NCBI GenBank assembly: GCA_040902225.1
Contig: JBBDXT010000005.1
Coordinates: forward strand, 81,979 to 145,978
Source of the DNA: Chloroflexota bacterium
GTDB taxonomy: Bacteria; Chloroflexota; Limnocylindria; QHBO01
Direction: 5' to 3'
DNA length: 64,000 nucleotides
In this document: one piece after another, positions 8,996-17,512 of the stretch
How positions within the stretch are numbered: position 1 is the stretch's first letter
Layout: each line of letters starts with the position of its first letter
Notes under the pieces: model-generated
The model's input: only the letters and a program-made list of their open reading frames with translations
Told to the model about the DNA's origin: nothing
Databases searched by the model: none
Position numbers and translations under genes: made by a program

Positions 8996-9839
8996 GGGCG
9001 TGCGGTACCGCGCGCGGTCACCTTCCCCTGCGGAACTGATGGCAGCCAGGAGAATTCCCGCTCGCGGATGCTCAGCGACATCCTGCTGGATGGCATGGTG
9101 ATCGGTTCGGGAGTGGAAATGGCCTGAGCGCGACTGGTCGAGCGCGAACACCCGTCGGTTCGTGTTGTCGCGCTAAGCGCTCGCCGAGCGGTGGTGCGTC
9201 GCGTCGACGCTTTGCCCGGCGGAGGGATTGCGCGATGAGCGCGTCTGGCGCTTAATGGCCGCCGACCTCGTCCCTCGCCTGCCAGTGGGAGAAACCATGC
9301 GTCGCTTGATCCCTGCCCTTCTTGCTGCGTTGGTGCTCAGCCCATAGACGACCTTCGAGCCGACCTCGATCGCCTCGACGTTCGAGGACGTGATCGTGCA
9401 GAAGTCACCGGCGAGGCCCTTGTACTCCGAGCACTCCTTCGTCACCTGGAGATCACCGCTTGTCCGGGGAGGGGGTGAGGCCTGCCATGGAGTCATCCTT
9501 CCAGCTTGCGTCCCTCGGGAATCCGAAGGTGCAGCAAGTATGCGTACCCGCTGTTCGGCGAGTCAACGGGAGGGAGGCCTACGGTCGCCGTCAACGCGCA
9601 CCCGGCCCGATGGCAGCCTTGCGGCGGGCGCGTAGCGGCGGCTTACTGGCACCGCGGCACAGGTCGCGGCAGCATCGCTGGGTCAACCTCGAGCTCGTCC
9701 GCATCGATGACGGGCAGAGCGCGGTCGACGTGCCCGTCGGGATGATCGTCTCGCACGCGTCGTGCGAACGGCTCGCGCGCGCGCTCGAAGCATATGTCGA
9801 CCCGCGGCGGTTCTGCGTTGGCTCGGCAACCTGGTGGCG
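8996..9839. other. Gene-poor stretch with decayed fragments
   Basis: No complete gene is supported. On the plus strand at 9298-9348 a start codon, a signal-peptide-like run (RRLIPALLAALVLSP) and an immediate stop look like a beheaded secreted-protein gene. Just after it the minus strand carries a different remnant (see 9340-9463). Around 9680-9842 the plus strand has an open end reading RWVNLELVRIDDGQSAVDVP up to a stop; it has coding-like composition but no credible start and no family I know. Confidence 0.5.
9340..9463 (-). pseudogene. Internal fragment of a secreted conserved hypothetical protein
   Basis: The minus strand reads DLQVTKECSEYKGLAGDFC followed by TITSSNVEAIEVGSKVVY. This resembles an internal segment of small secreted proteins with two cysteines and the VTKEC...GSFCTITSSN pattern. 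There is no start codon, signal peptide or C-terminal half, so it is a fragment. It abuts, in opposite orientation, a plus-strand signal-peptide start that also lacks its downstream part, as if an inversion had broken such a gene. Recognition of the family is from memory and moderate. Confidence 0.45.
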
Positions 9840-10166
9840 TTAGCTGTCTGTGTCTTGTGTTCGCTGCGGAAGGACTGCGTCACCGTGGGACCTGAGGAGC
9901 TCGACCGACTGCTCGCCGCTCAGCAACCCCGTCGCGACGATACGCTCGACTGTCTCGCGATAGCTCGTCGACTGCTCGAGCTCGGCGACCGCTTCGTCGT
10001 CTTCCCAGAAGGTGACCACCGCGCGGTCGGCGGCGGTGCCGGCGAAGACGACGCCAAGAAAGCCTCGTTGTAGGCGGAACATCGGCAGCGACTGCTCCTG
10101 CGCGAAGCCTTCGTATTCGTCAACGCGTTCTGCGTCTATTTGCGTGCGCCAGATGCGGACGATCAC
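9840..10166 (-). CDS. Antibiotic biosynthesis monooxygenase (ABM)-like domain protein
   Basis: 108 aa, the size of a single ferredoxin-like ABM barrel. The start MIVRIWRTQIDAERVDEYEGF, the central GFLGVVFAG and the VVTFWEDDEAVAEL strand-helix are typical of the fold. Such proteins are monooxygenases, haem-degrading enzymes or simple dimeric stress proteins; no haem or substrate residues can be assigned here. It precedes nothing on its strand and lies downstream of the methyltransferase gene, 186 bp away, so it may be separately transcribed. Confidence 0.72.
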   Translation of the reverse strand: MIVRIWRTQIDAERVDEYEGFAQEQSLPMFRLQRGFLGVVFAGTAADRAVVTFWEDDEAVAELEQSTSYRETVERIVATGLLSGEQSVELLRSHGDAVLPQRTQDTDS

Positions 10167-10352
10167 CGCTTGCTCCTTCGGTTGGGCCGCTCGCTCGCCT
10201 CGGTCGCCGTCGTTCGCCGCCGCGGCGATGGCGAGCTTCGTTCCACAATGACGCCAACGACGAGGCAGCCGGCGGCCAGTGGCCGCTGAAGCTCCTCACG
10301 CCGTCAACGTCGCCCCGGACCGGTAGAAGCCTACGACGGCGAACGCACCTCC

Positions 10353-11213
10353 TCACCTGCGTCCGGCGACGAGGATGCTCTCCCCCGAACCCTGCAGCCT
10401 GCCATCGGCCCCCACGAACTGGGCGTTCGCCTCGGCCACTGCTCCCCACACCTCCGACTTGCGCTCGGGGCTTTCGTCGGCCAGGAGGTTGTTGATCGGC
10501 GCTGCGACCTCCTGGAGGAAGCGCATGTACTCGTCGAGCGAGTCGAACTCGTACCGCACCAGAAGAGTCTCCGTGTGCACATCGGCGAATCCGGCCGCTC
10601 GGAACCGGCCCGCCAACTCGTCCCCATCTGCCAGGCTGAACATCCCTGGCGTTCCTGGTGCCGGCGCCGGCAGCTCCAGCACCCGGGCGACGGCCCCGAA
10701 GGCTACGGTGGCCACCGGGTACCGATCGGGAGGCCCCCACACGGACGCGACGAAGCGGCCGCCAGGCACGAGGAACCGCCGGATGCCGACCAAGGCCCGG
10801 TCGACGTCCGGGAGGAACATGAGCCCGAACCGGCACAGGACTGCGTCGAAGCTACTCTCGGGCAGGTCCAGCGCCTCCGCGTCCATCTCGTGGAACTCGA
10901 CGTTCCCCAGGCGGAGCTCCGAGGCGCGCTCCCGGGCCACCTCGAGCATTCCGGGCGAGATGTCGGTCCCCACGACCCTGCCGGCGGGACCGACCACGCG
11001 GGCGGCGGTGAGCGCCGGCTCCCCGATGCCGGTGGCGATGTCCAAGACGTGGTGTCCTGCCCGGATCGCCGCGAGCTCGACGAGGCGATCTCCGACGGGC
11101 CCTAGCGCAGCCTCCAGGGGCTGCCACCACTTCCGCCAGCCCGCGGCGGCCTCAGTCCAGTCCCGGCGCTGGCCGAACTTGTATGCGGCCGCGTCGAATG
11201 TCTGGGTGCTCAT
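10353..11213 (-). CDS. Class I SAM-dependent methyltransferase (UbiE/COQ5-like)
   Basis: 286 aa. SAM-binding motif I is VLDIATGIGEPALTA, motif II VVGTDISPGMLEVA and the later motif DAVLCRFGLMFLPDVDRAL. The arrangement fits small-molecule methyltransferases of the ubiquinone/menaquinone-like group. The C-terminal region resembles that group, but the enzyme is not next to quinone or biosynthetic genes, so the substrate is unknown. The ATG start is followed by a short polar N-terminus. Soluble and monocistronic. Confidence 0.82.
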   Translation of the reverse strand: MSTQTFDAAAYKFGQRRDWTEAAAGWRKWWQPLEAALGPVGDRLVELAAIRAGHHVLDIATGIGEPALTAARVVGPAGRVVGTDISPGMLEVARERASELRLGNVEFHEMDAEALDLPESSFDAVLCRFGLMFLPDVDRALVGIRRFLVPGGRFVASVWGPPDRYPVATVAFGAVARVLELPAPAPGTPGMFSLADGDELAGRFRAAGFADVHTETLLVRYEFDSLDEYMRFLQEVAAPINNLLADESPERKSEVWGAVAEANAQFVGADGRLQGSGESILVAGRR

Positions 11214-11658
11214 GCCCGTTCCTCCTCCCCCCTACATGTGCTCGACCCACTGGTCAGCGAGCGCTGAGCTCGATCGTTCGATCGGTCTTCGGCATCGCCG
11301 TGGCCTTGGTCATGAGCCACCCCAACGGCTAGCACACTTGGCAGCTCGGCCGATCACACGTCCACGGCGCGCGCTGGGCGATTGAAGCATGCGACCGTGT
11401 CACCGCTCATCGCGCGAGAGCCTAGCACTCGAATGGCCTCTATTTTCAGCGGTAAAGGAGCGGGGTTCCTGCGCCAAGCTCCTCACTGTCAAGCCGCACG
11501 GGTCAACGGAACTGTAAGTACGGCAACGGGCCGGGGTCGCCTGCATTGGACTGAGAAGGTGATCGTTACGTCGCCCGATGCAGATGTCGCGATCGACTCG
11601 ATGACCCCGCTCGCCTGGAGGTCCCGCAGGAAGGAATTCTTCCCAAAGCCGGCCTGAC
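11214..11658. other. Intergenic region, possible minus-strand coding remnant
   Basis: 445 bp without a supported gene. The minus strand from about 11658 to 11490 reads LRDLQASGVIESIATSASGD and a further beta-rich run, directly upstream in frame of nothing recognisable; it may be the tail of a lost gene. The rest is featureless. Confidence 0.35.
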
Positions 11659-12489
11659 TCAGGACGGCGGCAGCCACACTTCGTCGCCGCGGCGAACCCG
11701 GCCGGGGAGCTCGACCGTGGCGTACACGCCCACGTTCACTTTGTTGTGGCGCGCCGCGGCCCGCAGGATGCCGGGGTCCTTCGGCAGATCGTCCTGCGCG
11801 ATGGTCGTCATGACGCAGCGTTGACACGGCTTGGTGATCCGCAGACGGACCTCGTCGCCGATCGCCAAGGATCGCCCGACCCACGCATTCTCGATGAAGC
11901 CGGCTTGGCCGTCGGTCGGAGCGACGACCACGTTCGGTCGGAAGCGGCGGACCTCGAAGCGACCCTCCGGGTAGAGCTGGCGGAGCCGGTCGAGCGTGGC
12001 GGTCGTCAGCAGGTGGACGATGCCGACGTCGAAGAAGGTGCCGGGCGGCATCGCCTCCTCGGTCAGCGCGTCCCGGTGATCGAGGCCTTCCATGTCGGGC
12101 CAGTACTCCTCGAGGCTCGGCGCCTCTGGCGCGGAGCGGTCGAGGGCCACGTCTCGGCCGAGGTCGGTCGAGAGGACCTGGTCAACATCGGGGTCGTCGC
12201 TGCGGATGATCCGACCGTCCGGCAGCGTGATCCGCACCGCTGGCAGGCCGTCGGTGCCGGCTGGCGGCTCGACGTACGTCGCTCGATAGGCGAGCAGCGT
12301 CGGCCACTTGCGCGGGAACTTCGCACTGGCGACCTTGCCGGTCTCGCGATCGACGAGGGCGTACCGCCGGTCGCCCAGCAGGCCACGGTCGGTCACCTCA
12401 CCGGCGTTGAGCTGCTCCCCCATCATCGATTTCACGGGATAGCGCCACAGCGCCACCACGGTCGCGACGGCGTCAGCAGGCATATCCAT
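11659..12489 (-). CDS. MOSC-domain protein with N-terminal beta-barrel
   Basis: 276 aa. The N-terminal domain (residues ~10-120) opens with the typical ALWRYPVKSMMGEQLN and GLLGDRRYALVD. The MOSC domain (~130-270) includes RFRPNVVV, the cysteine-bearing TKPCQRCVMTTI and VNVGVYATV. MOSC proteins transfer sulfur or bind molybdenum cofactor (MOCO sulfurase, YiiM, mARC types). The single CxxC pattern TKPCQRCVMT is the expected cofactor-contact region. ATG 12489 is used; ATG 12483 is an alternative two codons on. Monocistronic. Confidence 0.85.
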   Translation of the reverse strand: MDMPADAVATVVALWRYPVKSMMGEQLNAGEVTDRGLLGDRRYALVDRETGKVASAKFPRKWPTLLAYRATYVEPPAGTDGLPAVRITLPDGRIIRSDDPDVDQVLSTDLGRDVALDRSAPEAPSLEEYWPDMEGLDHRDALTEEAMPPGTFFDVGIVHLLTTATLDRLRQLYPEGRFEVRRFRPNVVVAPTDGQAGFIENAWVGRSLAIGDEVRLRITKPCQRCVMTTIAQDDLPKDPGILRAAARHNKVNVGVYATVELPGRVRRGDEVWLPPS

Positions 12490-12839
12490 CCCTCCGAGTC
12501 TGGACCTTGTCCCCGCTCAGAGCCGCAACGCTGCGAGTCGGCCGCGTGTGAGCGGATCGACAGGTCCGACGGCCACTATACCGATCGGGCGCCCTACCGG
12601 TTGCGGGACTCCGGCCGTGGTGCGACGCAAGCTGGACCGTCGGCCATCGGCAGCGCCGTCGGACGACCTTTGGGAGGATCACCATTGCCGGCGGCCGAAT
12701 CGTCGGGGTGGAACTGACTCCTGAGGCACGGCGCCACGGGCTGGCGCTCTCAGGAATCGCACACGTCCGCTCCCTCGGGGGGAGCGGCGGCCCGGGCCTC
12801 ATCCCCTACCCTGCGACCAGGCTTCCTACCAGTACCCGC
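12490..12839. other. Intergenic region
   Basis: 350 bp between the MOSC gene and the SRPBCC gene. The plus strand near 12685-12760 reads IAGGRIVGVELTPEARR, which resembles the tail of some regulatory or sigma-factor-like proteins, but there is no start or extended frame. Nothing else is seen. Confidence 0.3.
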
Positions 12840-13278
12840 TTACAGCGCGTTGGCTTCCATCAGGTCCTTCAGGTTGTCGAGATCGCTCTGAAATTGCCGC
12901 CTGGCCATGCTCACGATGAGCGGCTCGGCTAGCTTGAAGAAGCCGCCCGGCTCCAGCTCCACGGTCGTGTTGACTCGAGTGCCGCCTTCGATCTGCTCGA
13001 AGGTCGCTGAACCCTTGATGGGAAACGGTCCCGACTTGCTCTGCCACGTGTATTTCCGGTTGGGCTCGAACTCGGTGACCTCCGATTCACTTTCGATGCG
13101 CCGACCAAAAAGCTTGCCGACGAAGCGCCGTTGTGCCGACGCCCATGGGGCCGGGCGAGGTCTGCTTGGCCTCCAGCGCGGCCGATGACCACTTCGGGCT
13201 GTTCTCGACGTTGCCGATCACTGCGAAGACGTCTTCTACAGGTCGCTTGATCGTGGTGCTGACGTCGAATGTTGCCAT
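12840..13278 (-). pseudogene. SRPBCC/polyketide cyclase-like protein, single-base frameshift
   Basis: From ATG 13278 the protein reads MATFDVSTTIKRPVEDVFAV and continues to GPMGVGTTA near 13125. Its frame then ends at 13087, while the shifted frame carries on without a gap as FVGKLFGRRIESESEVTEFE to the natural end DLMEANAL at 12840. Together they make one ~145-aa START-like (SRPBCC) domain, a lipid- or hydrophobic-ligand-binding fold. The total length is 1 nt more than a multiple of three, so one base is inserted or two are missing near 13120-13128. Everything else looks conserved, so this could be an assembly error rather than decay. Confidence 0.75.
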
Positions 13279-13534
13279 GACTCGATCCTCCAATCTCCTC
13301 CAGGGATGGGGAAGCTTCGCGCTTACGACCCTCACCGTTATACACCTCGCCTGAGCGACGTCCGCCGCTCGACGACAGGGCGACTTGTAGAGACCGGCGC
13401 CGTCCTGCCTTCGTCCTACTCGCCGGCGCCAAGACGACGAGATATGGTGCCGCGGCCTCACGTTGTGCCACATGCTGTGGCGTCGCTGCGAGGTGTAGCC
13501 GAGGCACAAGACCGTAGCGGTGCGAACGGGTGAA

Positions 13535-13745
13535 CGGGCTCAGATAAGGGCTCAGACGACACCGTATCGGACCGCTTGCGGCCCGATTTGAGCACGGATC
13601 GGTCTGATCAACCGTACTGGTACCGCATACCGGAATCGCGGGAAGCCTCCGGTGGAGTCCGACTGAGTACGGTTGTTACGGTGGGTTCCGGCCAGTCCCG
13701 GTCGTTTCCGGCCGGCTTGAGGGTACGACTGAGGGTACAAATCCG
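13535..13745 (+). repeat. Family I dispersed repeat, copy 1 (divergent)
   Basis: Shares with the four other copies an AAGGGCTCAG-type border, a hairpin CCGATTT-gagcac-GGATCGG and the core GGTACCGCATACCGGA. The right half is diverged but again ends in a direct pair (TTGAGGGTAC-GACTGAGGGTAC) in the place where other copies have the doubled ATAAGGGTGCT. No coding capacity. It lies between the frameshifted SRPBCC gene and the protease gene. Confidence 0.7.
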
Positions 13746-13816
13746 GCGCCACGCCTAGGAGCGTCGCTGCGGCATGTCGCCTGACGTGAGTTGGATGGCC
13801 CCGTCTTCCCATGATC

Positions 13817-13840
13817 CTCTCAGGACCGAGCCGTACACCT
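13817..13840 (+). promoter_or_regulatory. Putative regulated promoter of the protease gene (CTCTCAG box plus -10)
   Basis: CTCTCAG at 13817-13823, then exactly 10 nt, then TACACCT at 13834-13840. The same geometry occurs at 14777, 16872 and, with CTCCAAG, at 19562. The -10 box ends 6 nt before the ATG at 13847, so the transcript would start at or next to the start codon (leaderless). Confidence 0.6.
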
Positions 13841-13846
13841 GGGGGC

Positions 13847-14707
13847 ATGACTACGAACGAGCAGGCGCCGCAGATGGTGGCGACCCGGGAAACAGACTCA
13901 TTCCATCCCGTGCCGCAGTGGAGGGCACGGTGGTCGGTGCTGGTTGTGGCCTCGCTCACGAGCGCGCTTGTGGCCGGCGCATCGTCCGCTGCCCTCGCCG
14001 CAGCGCTCTTGACGACCGAGGCCTCGTCGGCGTCATCGTCCGTTGCCGCGGGCGGTACCGTTCTGGCGGCCACGGAGGACACGTCCACGACCGAGGCGAC
14101 AATCTCAGGGGTGGTCGCTGATGCCAGCAATGCGGTGGTCACCGTCGAGGTTTCGTCGACGAGCTTCCGTGGCACCGCCACCGGTTCGGGCTCGGGCTTC
14201 GTCATCAGCGCGGATGGGCTGATCGTGACGAGCGCGCATGTCGTCGACGGAGCCAGCACGGTAACCGTGATCTTCAACGACGAGACCCAGACGACCGCCA
14301 CGGTGGTAGCGAGCGACGGCGACCACGACGTTGCCCTACTCGATGTGGATGAAACTGGCTTGCCAACCCTGAGCCTTGCGGAGGGCCTGCCCGATGTCGG
14401 ATCCGTTGTGATCTCGATGGGAACGGCGCTCGGCCAATATCCCGGCACTGTGAACGTCGGTGTGGTCAGCGGCCTCGACCGCGAGATAACCGCCTCCGCC
14501 GGCACACCATTCGATACCGAAACCTTGACCGGTGTGATCCAGACCGATGCAGCGCTGAACTCCGGCATGTCAGGCGGACCGTTGCTTGACGCGACCGGGG
14601 ATGTCGTCGGCGTGAATACAGCCGTCGCGGAAGGCGCGCAAGGCGTGGCCTTCGCTGTCCCGGCGAGTGTCGTCGTGGACCTCGTCGCGCAATTTGCCGC
14701 AGATTGA
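13847..14707 (+). CDS. Membrane-anchored trypsin-like serine protease (HtrA/DegP-like, no PDZ)
   Basis: 286 aa. A cytoplasmic N-terminus is followed by one hydrophobic anchor (VLVVASLTSALVAGASSAAL), a Ser/Thr-rich linker, and a chymotrypsin-fold protease. The triad is visible as His in TSAHVVDG, Asp in GDHDVALLDV and Ser in NSGMSGGPLLD. No PDZ domain follows. It probably cuts or monitors misfolded proteins outside the membrane. ATG 13847 is preferred over an upstream in-frame ATG because a -10 box sits 6 nt before it. It stands just upstream of the two-component genes and shares their promoter layout, which suggests an envelope-stress function. Confidence 0.85.
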   Translation: MTTNEQAPQMVATRETDSFHPVPQWRARWSVLVVASLTSALVAGASSAALAAALLTTEASSASSSVAAGGTVLAATEDTSTTEATISGVVADASNAVVTVEVSSTSFRGTATGSGSGFVISADGLIVTSAHVVDGASTVTVIFNDETQTTATVVASDGDHDVALLDVDETGLPTLSLAEGLPDVGSVVISMGTALGQYPGTVNVGVVSGLDREITASAGTPFDTETLTGVIQTDAALNSGMSGGPLLDATGDVVGVNTAVAEGAQGVAFAVPASVVVDLVAQFAAD

Positions 14708-14776
14708 CGGGGTCCGCAAGCCAGCCTAAGGCGTAACGGTCGCATGGCGCGGCGCGCGCGGCGCATTCCAAGGACA

Positions 14777-14800
14777 CTCTCAGAATCGGCCGCTATCAGT
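14777..14800 (+). promoter_or_regulatory. Putative promoter of the two-component operon (CTCTCAG box plus -10)
   Basis: CTCTCAG at 14777-14783, 10 nt, TATCAGT at 14794-14800. The leader to the regulator ATG is about 68 nt. If the box is the regulator's own site, the operon is autoregulated. Confidence 0.55.
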
Positions 14801-14874
14801 TATGTTGGCCGGCCGCTGTGCTTCCCCCCAGCACGGCGGCCGGCGCCACGAAGCCGTATCAAGGATCCTGAGCG

Positions 14875-15549
14875 ATGCACCTTCTCGTGGTCGAGGACGA
14901 TCGCCGTCTAGGCCGTCTCCTGCAGCGGCTCCTCCGCGAGGAGCGGCACCTGGTTGAGCTGACCGCCTCTGGAGAGGAAGCCCTCGAGATCGCTGAGGCA
15001 GGCGATGGCATCGACGCGATGGTGCTGGACATCGGCCTGCCAGACATGCCCGGAACCGAGGTCGCTCGCCGGCTGCGAGCCGCCGGCTCCAACCTGCCGA
15101 TCATCATGCTCACGGCACGCGACGCGCTGGAAGATCGGGTCGGCGGCCTGGATGCCGGTGCCGACGACTACCTGGTCAAGCCGTTCGCTTTCGAGGAGCT
15201 TTCCGCGCGAATACGTGCCCTCGGGCGGCGCAACGCGAGCCGGCGCGAAGCAGACTCGCGCATCTCAAATGGTTCGATCGTGCTCGACGAGGGCCTCCGA
15301 CAGGTTCTCGTCGGAGGGCGACAAGTGGAACTCAGCCGACGCGAGTTCACATTGCTTGAGACCCTGCTGCGGCATCCTGGCCAGGTCATGACCCGCGATC
15401 AGCTGCTCGACGCAGCGTGGCCATTCGGTGAATTCCTGACTCACAACACGGTGGACACCTACGTCCACTACCTTCGGACGAAACTCGGCCAGGAGGGCTC
15501 TCGGATCCAGACGGTGCGAGGCGTCGGTTATCGCATGGCTCGGGCCTGA
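14875..15549 (+). CDS. OmpR/PhoB-family response regulator
   Basis: 224 aa. The receiver domain (1-~115) has the acidic pair VVEDD, phosphoacceptor Asp52 in VLDIGLPDMPG, the Thr of MLTARD and the Lys of DDYLVKPF. A winged-helix DNA-binding domain follows (~125-220; LSRREFTLLETLLRHPGQVM, HNTVDTYVHYLRTKLG, VRGVGYRMA). Members bind direct repeats as dimers. The stop overlaps the start of the kinase gene (TGATG), so the two are translationally coupled. The recurring CTCTCAG promoter element in this neighbourhood is the most likely target. Confidence 0.95.
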   Translation: MHLLVVEDDRRLGRLLQRLLREERHLVELTASGEEALEIAEAGDGIDAMVLDIGLPDMPGTEVARRLRAAGSNLPIIMLTARDALEDRVGGLDAGADDYLVKPFAFEELSARIRALGRRNASRREADSRISNGSIVLDEGLRQVLVGGRQVELSRREFTLLETLLRHPGQVMTRDQLLDAAWPFGEFLTHNTVDTYVHYLRTKLGQEGSRIQTVRGVGYRMARA

Positions 15550-16844
15550 TGCGCGCAGGTGCCGGCCACACCCGCGACTCTGGACTGCTGCGTGGTGTGC
15601 GCTGGCGCTTGGTGGCGTGGAGCGCTGGCTCCACGCTGCTGCTGCTCGTCACTCTGGGGACCGCCCTCTACCTCAGTGTCAACGCCTCCCTCTCCGCATC
15701 CGGGACAGCCCAACTCGAGCAACGTGCCGCCGTGCTCACAGGCGTCCTCCGCGGGCAGCCGCCAGGACCGGTCCTCGATGGATCGGACGACAGCCCGTTC
15801 GGTCGGCCAATTCTGGGCGGTCCGGCGTCGGGAACCCTTGCCGTCATAGTCGGCGAGCGGGGCCAGATCGTCGGACCACGGCCTCAGGACTCCACCGATC
15901 TGCCGGTGGCCCAAGGCGTCGACTGCGCCCTTACCGACGGCAGGGATCTGCGAGATGCCACCATTGGTGGCACGCCAGTGAGGGTCCTCAGCGAATCGGT
16001 AACGGTTGATGGCGACGCCTACGTGGTCCAGGTCATCCAGGATCGCTCGGCGGAAGTGCGGACCCTTAATGCGTTGCTGACGGTGCTGGTGGCCGGCGGG
16101 CTGGCGGTCCTTGCGGTCGCGACCGCCTTTGGCTTCCTGTACGCCGGGCGAGCGCTGGTGCCGATCCGGGAGTCTCTCCGCCGACAACGCGAGTTCGCAG
16201 CGGATGCCAGCCACGAGTTGCGGACTCCGCTGACCGTGCTCCAGACGAGCTTGGAATACCTCCTGCGTCACCCGGAGAAACGGGTAAGGGAGGCCACCGA
16301 CGTCGTCAACGACATGCGGGGCGAGATCGGACAGCTGACGGCGCTTGTCGATGACCTCCTGCTCCTGGCCCGCAGCGACTCCGGTACGGTCACGCTCAGA
16401 TCGGAACGCTTCGACCTATCGGAAGTTGCCGACGAAGCGCTGCAGGGCCTGCGGACTCTGGCGGCCGAGCGCAACGTTGCCCTCCGCCTTGATGCCGCGC
16501 CGGTCATCGTCGAGGGCGACCCGCAGCGACTCCGTCAGCTGGCCGCGATCCTCGCCGGCAACGCGATCAGCCACAGCCCCAGCGGCACCACGGTCAGCGT
16601 GACGGTAGCGGGCGACTCCTCCGCTCACCTGTCGGTCGAGGATGAGGGCGCGGGAATTCGTGACGAGGATCTTCCGCACGTCTTCGATCGCTTCTGGCGA
16701 GCGACCGACGCCCCACCGGGCGGCACCGGCCTCGGGCTGTCGATCGCGAAGTGGATCGCCGAGCACCACCGGGGATCCCTCGAGGTCAGCAACCGGCCCC
16801 AGGGTGGTGGCGCCAGATTCGAATTACGCCTGCCACGTCACTAG
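15549..16844 (+). CDS. Sensor histidine kinase
   Basis: 431 aa, the partner of the preceding regulator. It has TM1 at ~25-45 (STLLLLVTLGTALYLSV), an extracytoplasmic sensor of ~115 residues, and TM2 at ~178-198 (VLVAGGLAVLAVATAFGFLY). The dimerisation H-box FAADASHELRTPLTVLQ holds the phosphorylated His. The ATPase domain has N-box AAILAGNAISHS (the usual Asn pair is modified), G1 VEDEGAGIRDEDLPHVFDRFWR and G2 GGTGLGLSIAKWIAEHH. The HAMP linker is very short. The ligand is unknown; the sensor lies outside the membrane, consistent with an envelope signal. Confidence 0.95.
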   Translation: MRAGAGHTRDSGLLRGVRWRLVAWSAGSTLLLLVTLGTALYLSVNASLSASGTAQLEQRAAVLTGVLRGQPPGPVLDGSDDSPFGRPILGGPASGTLAVIVGERGQIVGPRPQDSTDLPVAQGVDCALTDGRDLRDATIGGTPVRVLSESVTVDGDAYVVQVIQDRSAEVRTLNALLTVLVAGGLAVLAVATAFGFLYAGRALVPIRESLRRQREFAADASHELRTPLTVLQTSLEYLLRHPEKRVREATDVVNDMRGEIGQLTALVDDLLLLARSDSGTVTLRSERFDLSEVADEALQGLRTLAAERNVALRLDAAPVIVEGDPQRLRQLAAILAGNAISHSPSGTTVSVTVAGDSSAHLSVEDEGAGIRDEDLPHVFDRFWRATDAPPGGTGLGLSIAKWIAEHHRGSLEVSNRPQGGGARFELRLPRH

Positions 16845-16871
16845 CCTCTGGCAGTGCTCAATCCCATGACC

Positions 16872-16895
16872 CTCTCAGCATGAGTCCTTAGAACT
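16872..16895 (+). promoter_or_regulatory. Putative promoter with shared CTCTCAG box
   Basis: CTCTCAG at 16872-16878, 10 nt, TAGAACT at 16889-16895. The upstream flank CCCATGACC also matches the sites at 13808 and 19553. It precedes a small winged-helix-like reading frame and the glycosyltransferase gene. Confidence 0.55.
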
Positions 16896-16956
16896 GAGGG
16901 GTGGCCTGAACAGGGCGGAGTTGGTCCACTCCACATGCCGCGGAAGGGACGGAACC

Positions 16957-17420
16957 GTGTCATCCAATCCACTCCCCTCGGTCATCACAAGACGAGACAT
17001 TGCCCGGCTGCGGATTCTCGCCGAGCTCAACGCCGCCGGACCGCTCGACTTCGTCGCGCTGGTGCGCAAGCTTGGACGCGACCCCGCGTTTGAGAGCGAG
17101 ATGCCACTGGCCACCCTATTGCGGAGCCTAGAGGCGGAGGGTCTGGTCAGCACGACCGGGGGCCGTCCCCGCCGGTACTGCCTCCGCCTGGTAGGGCGTA
17201 TCGAGCTCCACGCTTTGATCCAGGCGGCGAGCGTCGAACTGGCGCGGAAACTCTCCCGCACCGGCCCGCTAGCCCCAGGCCAGCACGCGGCGCAGAGCTC
17301 ACCGGAACCCGGACTCGATGCACGCCGCCACGCGAACCCCACGTCCCCCCTTTCCGCCTTGGGATCCGCACATCCGCCCCGTGCGCCTCCGCCGGCAACC
17401 TCCGAGACATCTTCATGGGT
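16957..17420 (+). pseudogene. Winged-helix-like regulator frame without its own stop
   Basis: GTG 16957 follows a good ribosome site (GGAAGGGACGG). The first ~100 residues resemble a small winged-helix DNA-binding protein (DIARLRILAELNAAGPLDFV, LATLLRSLEAEGLVSTTGGR, RRYCLRLVGRIELHALIQ). The frame then degenerates into Pro/Ala/Ser-rich sequence and stays open until 18396, deep inside the glycosyltransferase gene, which cannot be right. A TAG one frame over at 17270 would end a normal ~105-aa protein, so a one-base error or mutation before it is possible. The end given here is only the point where a hairpin begins. Confidence 0.4.
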
Positions 17421-17422
17421 TC

Positions 17423-17451
17423 GAGAGGCGTGGGCAATACCCACGCCTCTC
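17423..17451 (+). terminator. Perfect 12-bp hairpin, terminator or RNA element
   Basis: GAGAGGCGTGGG at 17423-17434 pairs perfectly with CCCACGCCTCTC at 17440-17451 around the loop CAATA. There is no U tract directly after it. It lies between the regulator-like frame and the glycosyltransferase, so it could end or modulate transcription. Confidence 0.6.
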
Positions 17452-17512
17452 ACGGCTGTCTCTTCGAAAACTCCCATGCGTTTCCAATGCTCGGGCGTAA
17501 GGCTGGTTTCGC

